Positions 7,103 to 10,935 of a stretch of DNA of 10,935 nucleotides are shown here, in pieces. Numbering within the stretch: the stretch's first letter is position 1; every line of letters begins with the position of its first letter. Below the pieces are notes generated by a model that made no database searches, had not been told where the DNA came from, and worked only from the letters and a program-made list of their open reading frames with translations. The stretch spans positions 1-10,935 of the forward strand of contig DATC01000032.1 of the NCBI GenBank assembly GCA_002504495.1. Reading direction: 5' to 3'. The stretch is from Methanomassiliicoccaceae archaeon UBA537 (GTDB lineage: Archaea; Thermoplasmatota; Thermoplasmata; Methanomassiliicoccales; Methanomethylophilaceae). The position numbers and the translations under genes were made by a program.

Positions 7103-7119
7103 CATTATTTCGAATAATG
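7103..7119. promoter_or_regulatory. Operator-like dyad CATTATT-TCG-AATAATG
   Basis: A perfect 7-bp inverted repeat with a 3-base centre. It ends one base before a TATA-like TTAAAAG at 7120 that would serve the gene at 7151. The arrangement, a dyad directly upstream of a TATA box, is the same as at 1650-1674, though the sequence differs. Confidence 0.4.
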
Positions 7120-7126
7120 TTAAAAG
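7120..7126 (+). promoter_or_regulatory. Possible TATA box of the exported-protein gene at 7151
   Basis: TTAAAAG centred 28 bases before the ATG at 7151, a distance that would give a leaderless transcript. There is no Shine-Dalgarno sequence in front of 7151. ATAAATC at 7131-7137 is a weaker alternative lying too close to the start. Confidence 0.35.
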
Positions 7127-7150
7127 TTTCATAAATCATCGTATCTTGCC

Positions 7151-8269
7151 ATGTCGGCAAACAAAACATATGCGATGTTGGTTGTTGTATTGGCACTGGT
7201 TATGACTTCGCCTTCTATAGCGGAGTATCAATCAGATGCTGATACAGGTATACACGAAATAGAACGCGTAGCGACCGTTTATACGTATCAAACGAGTTAT
7301 CCAGAGGCCAATGCAGTACAGATTGAAACTATCGAAAGTGCTGCGACAGTGGGGGACAGAGATGTTCTTTATATTACAACAGATGATTTGAGGTCCAATG
7401 AAAGGTCGATGGAAATTAGAGATGCATATGAACGTGGCGTTATTCTAATTTCCGAATACAATAAATTATTAGGTAAGGAATTTGTCAATTTTTCTCTCAG
7501 CGATACCGCCGATTTATGCGGAATCTACGCTGATCCAAATAGTAATGTGGTTTCTTGCTATGGTGTAGAAAGTGATAATGCCGATACATCTTACATGAAG
7601 ATGGCCCAATGGGTCGAGAGTATAGGTACAAATTCGATACTCGATGACGAGGGCATTCCAGACTATAAGAAAGCAGTTGTATCAGATTATAACAAGCAAT
7701 GCGGAAATAGGGGCTGGATGAACATTCAGACGGTGTACTATTTGCTGAACCAGAATGTTGATGATTATGATTACTGGGTAGCTAAATATTACATGGAATC
7801 TGTTCCTACTTCTGGAAATCACACGACCAAACTTAAAGTGGAAACTAATTTCGACAATTCTGATGAGACAGAAGGGCATCTTTTGAGACATGGGCCCAAT
7901 ACCACATCTGGTTCGTCTTCAGCTTCGGTCGGGTTGTCTTTTGATCCTCTTCCTTCGTTCTCTATCGGATGGGAATACTCTACGACTGATGTGAATGTCA
8001 TTAATAATTCGAATATAGCAACTAATTATTTCTCAATCACCCATACCATCGACAGGGATTCGAGTGCATCGACAAACACTTTTTTCTGTGAGCCCGGGGC
8101 TCTTATGAAATGCAAATTCGGAAGCTACGATTACATGTATTGCAATACAGATTGCTATTCGGTCACCTTCGATTACAAGAAAAATATTTTGCAATGGGGT
8201 TCTGAGACTTACGAAATTGAGTTATGGCCTCGTCTTTATGGAGGAATGCGATGCTTTGCAATCAATTGA
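7151..8269 (+). CDS. Secreted cysteine-containing protein of unknown function
   Basis: Not recognised. It has 372 residues and is far more AT-rich, in base and codon use, than its neighbours. A classical signal peptide covers residues 1-24 (K5, hydrophobic YAMLVVVLALVM, cleavage after SIA before E25), so the product is exported and probably released; no other membrane segment is seen. Residues 70-100 (DVLYITTDDLRS... AYERGVILISE) look like a beta-alpha-beta unit. Residues 250-295 are Ser/Thr/Asn-rich with alternating hydrophobicity (SASVGLSFDPLPSFSIGWEYS, then TTDVNVINNSN). This faintly recalls the amphipathic strands of beta-pore-forming toxins, but the resemblance is too weak to assign. The mature part has eight cysteines, possible disulfides, and four N-glycosylation sequons (NFS, NHT, NTT, NNS). 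Start 7151 fits the signal peptide. The gene is probably monocistronic, with a terminator hairpin over its stop. Confidence 0.8.
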   Translation: MSANKTYAMLVVVLALVMTSPSIAEYQSDADTGIHEIERVATVYTYQTSYPEANAVQIETIESAATVGDRDVLYITTDDLRSNERSMEIRDAYERGVILISEYNKLLGKEFVNFSLSDTADLCGIYADPNSNVVSCYGVESDNADTSYMKMAQWVESIGTNSILDDEGIPDYKKAVVSDYNKQCGNRGWMNIQTVYYLLNQNVDDYDYWVAKYYMESVPTSGNHTTKLKVETNFDNSDETEGHLLRHGPNTTSGSSSASVGLSFDPLPSFSIGWEYSTTDVNVINNSNIATNYFSITHTIDRDSSASTNTFFCEPGALMKCKFGSYDYMYCNTDCYSVTFDYKKNILQWGSETYEIELWPRLYGGMRCFAIN

Positions 8270-8290
8270 AAGCATGATTATGTTTTTTTT
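8251..8290 (+). terminator. Hairpin plus T8 terminator overlapping the stop of the 7151 gene
   Basis: ATGCTTT (8251-8257), a bulged G, CAA, loop TCAA, TTG, AAAGCAT (8269-8275): a 10-bp stem with one bulge, followed after seven bases by eight T (8283-8290). The stem begins inside the last codons. The same AAAGCAT arm can also pair with a second ATGCTTTC at 8297-8304, giving an alternative fold with the T-run in its loop. Confidence 0.6.
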
Positions 8291-8368
8291 GTAACAATGC
8301 TTTCGAATTAGCATCGTATGCGGGAATAATGAGTAGGTAGTTCAGTAATATTCGATAGAGCAAATAAT

Positions 8369-8887
8369 ATGAACGCAAAGACATTAACGGTAACGTTCGT
8401 CATTTCCTTGGTGTTTGTCGGCGGTCTATGTTTCTATGTAGGAACCGCCATGGAAGATGATGGGCCTTCTGAAGAAGGATTTAAACCAGGCATGAGATCT
8501 GTGCGGATTGGAGATGTTGTCGGGATGATCTGTTCATTTCCCGGGACATCGAACGATGCTGTGTATGCAGAGGTTTCTGTCGTCGCATATAGAGCCGATA
8601 ATTATGTGGTCTCCGTGATAGCCGAGGGAAATACCAGTGGGAAAACGATACCCAAGGAAGATTTCACATGGGATTATCCGGACGAGGACAAGAGTTATTT
8701 CGGTCAAGATACGATTATAACAGCATTCGGAGAAATCGAATGCGAAGTATACTCCATCCATCACCAAGGGAATGCGATGAGAGTCTGGTATCATGACGGC
8801 ATAGGTCTGAAAAAGGTAACGACCATCGATGGGACAAAAACCGTCATGGAAAGGGTCAGCATATCATTTGTGACGAATATCGCATGA
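8369..8887 (+). CDS. Membrane-anchored extracytoplasmic protein of unknown function
   Basis: Not recognised. It has 172 residues. An N-terminal hydrophobic segment (about 6-27, LTVTFVISLVFVGGLCFYVG) is followed by an acidic stretch (MEDDGPSEEG). No clear cleavage site is visible, so it is more likely an uncleaved anchor with the rest outside the cell than a released protein. Residues 40-170 alternate in a strand-rich pattern (GDVVGMICSF, AEVSVVAYRADNYVVSVIAEG, GEIECEVYSI, AMRVWYHDGIGLKKV), suggesting a small beta-barrel or sandwich. C55 and C125 could form a disulfide. Composition is intermediate between the AT-rich neighbour and the GC-rich host genes. It is separated from the 7151 gene by a terminator, so it probably has its own promoter (perhaps TAATATT at 8346-8352, weak). 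No Shine-Dalgarno sequence is seen. The pairing of two exported proteins suggests a shared surface role (inference). Confidence 0.75.
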   Translation: MNAKTLTVTFVISLVFVGGLCFYVGTAMEDDGPSEEGFKPGMRSVRIGDVVGMICSFPGTSNDAVYAEVSVVAYRADNYVVSVIAEGNTSGKTIPKEDFTWDYPDEDKSYFGQDTIITAFGEIECEVYSIHHQGNAMRVWYHDGIGLKKVTTIDGTKTVMERVSISFVTNIA

Positions 8888-8888
8888 T

Positions 8889-8939
8889 TCCGCATCTTCG
8901 AGAAATCTGTCGGTCGATGTGTTTCTCGGATCATGCGGA
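8889..8939. repeat. Long imperfect palindrome, right flank of the AT-rich cassette
   Basis: It begins one base after the stop of the 8369 gene. Nested arms are TCCGCAT (8889-8895) with ATGCGGA (8933-8939), and CGAGAAA (8899-8905) with TTTCTCG (8922-8928). The centre holds CTGTCGGTCGA (8907-8917), identical and in the same orientation as at 6993-7003. The arm sequences differ from the left copy but keep the fold, with A-rich left arms and T-rich right arms. No T-run follows, so it is not an obvious intrinsic terminator. Confidence 0.65.
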
Positions 8940-9034
8940 TCGTAGAAGGCGATGTCAATGCGCCCGTGTTGACGGCGTCGGGGATTCTGTCGTGCGGACG
9001 CTCTTTTTCCATCGATGCGAGTGCTCTCGATACG

Positions 9035-9042
9035 CTTTTATC
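9035..9042 (+). promoter_or_regulatory. TATA box for the threonine operon
   Basis: CTTTTATC centred about 25 bases before the ATG at 9063. This predicts a leaderless transcript. There is no Shine-Dalgarno sequence ahead of 9063, while the second gene of the operon has a strong one, the usual archaeal pattern. Confidence 0.5.
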
Positions 9043-9062
9043 ATGCGCATCTGTACGGTCGC

Positions 9063-10004
9063 ATGAAGAAAATGACCGACGAATGGATACGCGTGGCGGC
9101 CCCGGCGACGACCTCTAACATCGGCGCGGGCTTCGATGTATTCGGATTGGCTCTGAAGGAGCCCTTCGACACGATCGAGGGCAGAAGGATCGAATCTGGC
9201 ATAGTCATATCCGAGGTCAGCGGCCCCGGTTCCGAGAGCATACCGACCGATCCCGAGAAGAATTCGGTCGGAATAGCCGCGGCGGAGGTCCTCCGCAGAT
9301 GCGGAGCCGATTTCGGGATCGAGCTGAGGATCAGGAAGGGCATAAGGCCCTGCAGCGGAATCGGCTCCTCCGGAGCGTCCGCGGCCGGAGGCGCGTATCT
9401 CGCCCATATCCTCTGCGGGGAGAAGCTCACTCCGACCGAGGTCGTCCTGTGCGCCGCCAAGGCGGAGGACGTGACGTCCGGCGGATTCCATGCCGACAAC
9501 GTCGCCCCCTGCGTCCTGGGAGGGTTCACCATCATACGCTCCTACGAGCCGTTCGAGGTCGTCAGGATAGAGCCTCCCGCGGATCTAGGCATCGTCATCG
9601 CGATGCCCGACGTCCTCGTCCCGACGAAGGAGGCCAGGGCCATACTGCCCAAGGAGGTCTCCGTGAAGGACATGGTCTACCACATCGGGAACTCCTCCAC
9701 GATGGTCTACGGCATGATGACCGGCGACCTGGGCCTCATCGGAAGGTCCGTCAAGGACGTGTTCTCGGAGCCTGCGAGGTCCAAGCTCGTCCCCTACATC
9801 AAGGAGGCCGAGTCCGCGGCCATGTCCAACGGGGCCATAGCCTCCTTCCTGGGAGGTTCCGGACCCTGCATAATCTCATTCTTCAACAAGAACTCCCACG
9901 AAGGGGAGCATATAGCCGAGAGCATCGAGAAGGTGTACTCGGAGCACGGCATGAAGTGCGATACCTGGATCACGGAGCCCGGCTCCGGTTGCAGGAGGAT
10001 CTGA
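9063..10004 (+). CDS. thrB: Homoserine kinase
   Basis: Phosphorylates homoserine to O-phosphohomoserine with ATP, the step before threonine synthase; cytosolic. It is a GHMP-family kinase of 313 residues, the usual size. Motif 1 is APATTSNIGAGFDVFGLAL (13-31). The ATP-binding motif 2 is P96-C-S-G99-I-G-S-S-G104. Motif 3 is LGGSGP (263-268) before a hydrophobic strand. The start is set at 9063 (MKKMTDEW): it sits about 25 bases after a TATA box, and homology-type sequence begins only at IRVAAPAT. ATG 9072 is also possible, while the longer frame from 9015 would cross the promoter. The threonine synthase gene follows two bases after the stop, so the two enzymes of the last threonine steps form one operon. 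Mevalonate kinase is a relative, but the threonine synthase partner and the motif wording support ThrB. Confidence 0.92.
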   Translation: MKKMTDEWIRVAAPATTSNIGAGFDVFGLALKEPFDTIEGRRIESGIVISEVSGPGSESIPTDPEKNSVGIAAAEVLRRCGADFGIELRIRKGIRPCSGIGSSGASAAGGAYLAHILCGEKLTPTEVVLCAAKAEDVTSGGFHADNVAPCVLGGFTIIRSYEPFEVVRIEPPADLGIVIAMPDVLVPTKEARAILPKEVSVKDMVYHIGNSSTMVYGMMTGDLGLIGRSVKDVFSEPARSKLVPYIKEAESAAMSNGAIASFLGGSGPCIISFFNKNSHEGEHIAESIEKVYSEHGMKCDTWITEPGSGCRRI

Positions 10005-10006
10005 AA

Positions 10007-10935
10007 ATGGCGGCACACAAGGTGATTTGCTGGGATTGCGGAGCAGAGGTCGACGACCCGTTCGTCAACACATGCCCCAGATGCGGCGGGCTTCTGACGG
10101 TCAAGATGGATCTCGAGCCCGTCAAGGAGATGAAGCCGGAGGATCTCCGTTCGGAGCCCATCGGCGTCTGGAGATACGCTCCGTTCATGCCCGTGGATCC
10201 GGCCCACAAGGTCTCGATCCAGGAGGGCGGAACCCCTCTGTACTCCACCTCTGCGCTCGGAGAGGCCGTGGGAGTCCCCAAGTCCTTCGTCAAGTTCGAG
10301 GGACTGAATCCCACCGGATCTTTCAAGGACCGCGGTATGACGATCGGAGTCTCCCGCGCCAAGGAGCTCGGGGCCAAGATCGTCGGTTGCGCCTCCACCG
10401 GGAATACGTCGGCTGCCCTGTCCGCATATGCTGCGAAGGCCGGAATGAAGTGCGCGGTGTTCCTCCCCTCCGGAAAGGTCGCCATGGGCAAGCTGGCCCA
10501 GGCCCTGTTCTTCGGAGCCAAGGTCCTCTCCATCGACGGGAACTTCGACGACGCGCTCGCATTGGCGAGAAGGATGTCCGAGGAGAGGAAGCTGTACCTC
10601 CTCAACTCCATCAACCCCTACAGGCCCGAGGGACAGAAGTCCGTCCTGTTCGAGATCATGGACCAGCTGAGGTACAACGTCCCCGACAGGATCATCCTGC
10701 CCGTCGGCAACGCCGCCAACATCTGGGCCGTCTACAAGGCCATCACCGAGCTCCAGGAGGTCGGATGGATCGACAAGGTGCCCATGCTGACCGGAATCCA
10801 GGCCGAGGGCGCGTCCCCGGTCGCCAAGGCCTTCGCCCACCACACCGCGGACTTCATCCCCGAGGAGCATCCCGAGACGGTCGCCACCGCGATCAGGATC
10901 GGGAATCCCATCAGCGGAAGGAAGGCCCTGAAGGC
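10007..10935 (+). CDS. thrC: Threonine synthase, 3' end outside window
   Basis: Converts O-phosphohomoserine to threonine and phosphate with pyridoxal phosphate. About 309 residues are visible and the frame is open at the edge, against roughly 400 for the family. An N-terminal zinc ribbon (C8-x2-C11, C23-x2-C26) is typical of archaeal and some bacterial threonine synthases. EGGTPLY (73-79) follows, then the PLP lysine K107 in NPTGSFKDRG, ASTGNTSAA (phosphate and substrate contacts) and the VGNAAN glycine/asparagine loop. The start at 10007 has AGGAGG at 9993-9998 eight bases upstream, inside the end of thrB, and lies two bases after the thrB stop, so translation is probably coupled. Codon use is GC-rich like the host genes. 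Confidence 0.95.
   Translation, partial: MAAHKVICWDCGAEVDDPFVNTCPRCGGLLTVKMDLEPVKEMKPEDLRSEPIGVWRYAPFMPVDPAHKVSIQEGGTPLYSTSALGEAVGVPKSFVKFEGLNPTGSFKDRGMTIGVSRAKELGAKIVGCASTGNTSAALSAYAAKAGMKCAVFLPSGKVAMGKLAQALFFGAKVLSIDGNFDDALALARRMSEERKLYLLNSINPYRPEGQKSVLFEIMDQLRYNVPDRIILPVGNAANIWAVYKAITELQEVGWIDKVPMLTGIQAEGASPVAKAFAHHTADFIPEEHPETVATAIRIGNPISGRKALK

Noticed and set aside
6981..8939. Insertion sequence or provirus with long terminal repeats
   Set aside because: No transposase or integrase and no long direct repeats; only the palindromes with an 11-bp shared core, so it is listed as a repeat-flanked cassette instead.
9015..9062. N-terminal extension of homoserine kinase from an ATG at 9015
   Set aside because: It would run across the TATA box at 9035-9042, and family similarity begins only after the ATG at 9063.
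1..10935. CRISPR arrays, tRNA or rRNA genes
   Set aside because: No regularly spaced repeats and no tRNA- or rRNA-like conserved segments were seen on either strand.

Overview
This looks like the chromosome of a GC-rich archaeon, most likely a Thermoplasmatota methanogen of the Methanomassiliicoccales type. That lineage is inferred from gene content and style, not proven. The archaeal marks are the thiolase/DUF35 (Zn-ribbon OB-fold) pair, a Cgi121-type KEOPS subunit, AT-rich TATA-like boxes about 25 nt upstream of start codons that have no Shine-Dalgarno sequence (leaderless promoters), and strong GGAGG-type sites only at internal operon genes. No rRNA, tRNA, CRISPR array, transposase or integrase was seen.

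Layout. (1) 2-1227: the 3' part of an acetyl-CoA C-acetyltransferase, overlapping a DUF35 Zn-ribbon/OB-fold gene. Together they are the tail of an archaeal isoprenoid (mevalonate) unit, closed by a hairpin terminator at 1236-1259. (2) 1228-1695: a 468-bp non-coding stretch, first GC-rich and full of hairpins, then AT-rich and rich in dyads, ending in a leaderless promoter. (3) 1696-6472: a tight three-gene operon joined by ATGA overlaps. It encodes an unrecognised HTH protein with a beta-rich C-terminal half, then SbcD (Mre11-type nuclease) and SbcC (Rad50-type ATPase with a CPVC zinc hook), a double-strand-break processing machine. (4) 6482-6958, minus strand: a Cgi121-like KEOPS subunit (tRNA t6A modification), tail to tail with sbcC. 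Its frame has no stop codon at the expected end. (5) About 7019-8887: an AT-rich cassette of two unrecognised exported proteins, one with a signal peptide and eight cysteines, the other with an N-terminal membrane anchor. It is flanked by two related palindromes (6981-7018 and 8889-8939) sharing an exact 11-bp core. (6) 9063-10935: homoserine kinase and threonine synthase, consecutive steps of threonine biosynthesis; threonine synthase runs off the window.

Housekeeping functions (isoprenoids, DNA repair, tRNA modification, threonine) surround one compositionally foreign cassette. The points most worth attention are the palindrome-flanked cassette, the HTH protein coupled to a bacterial-style SbcDC, and the missing stop of the Cgi121 gene.
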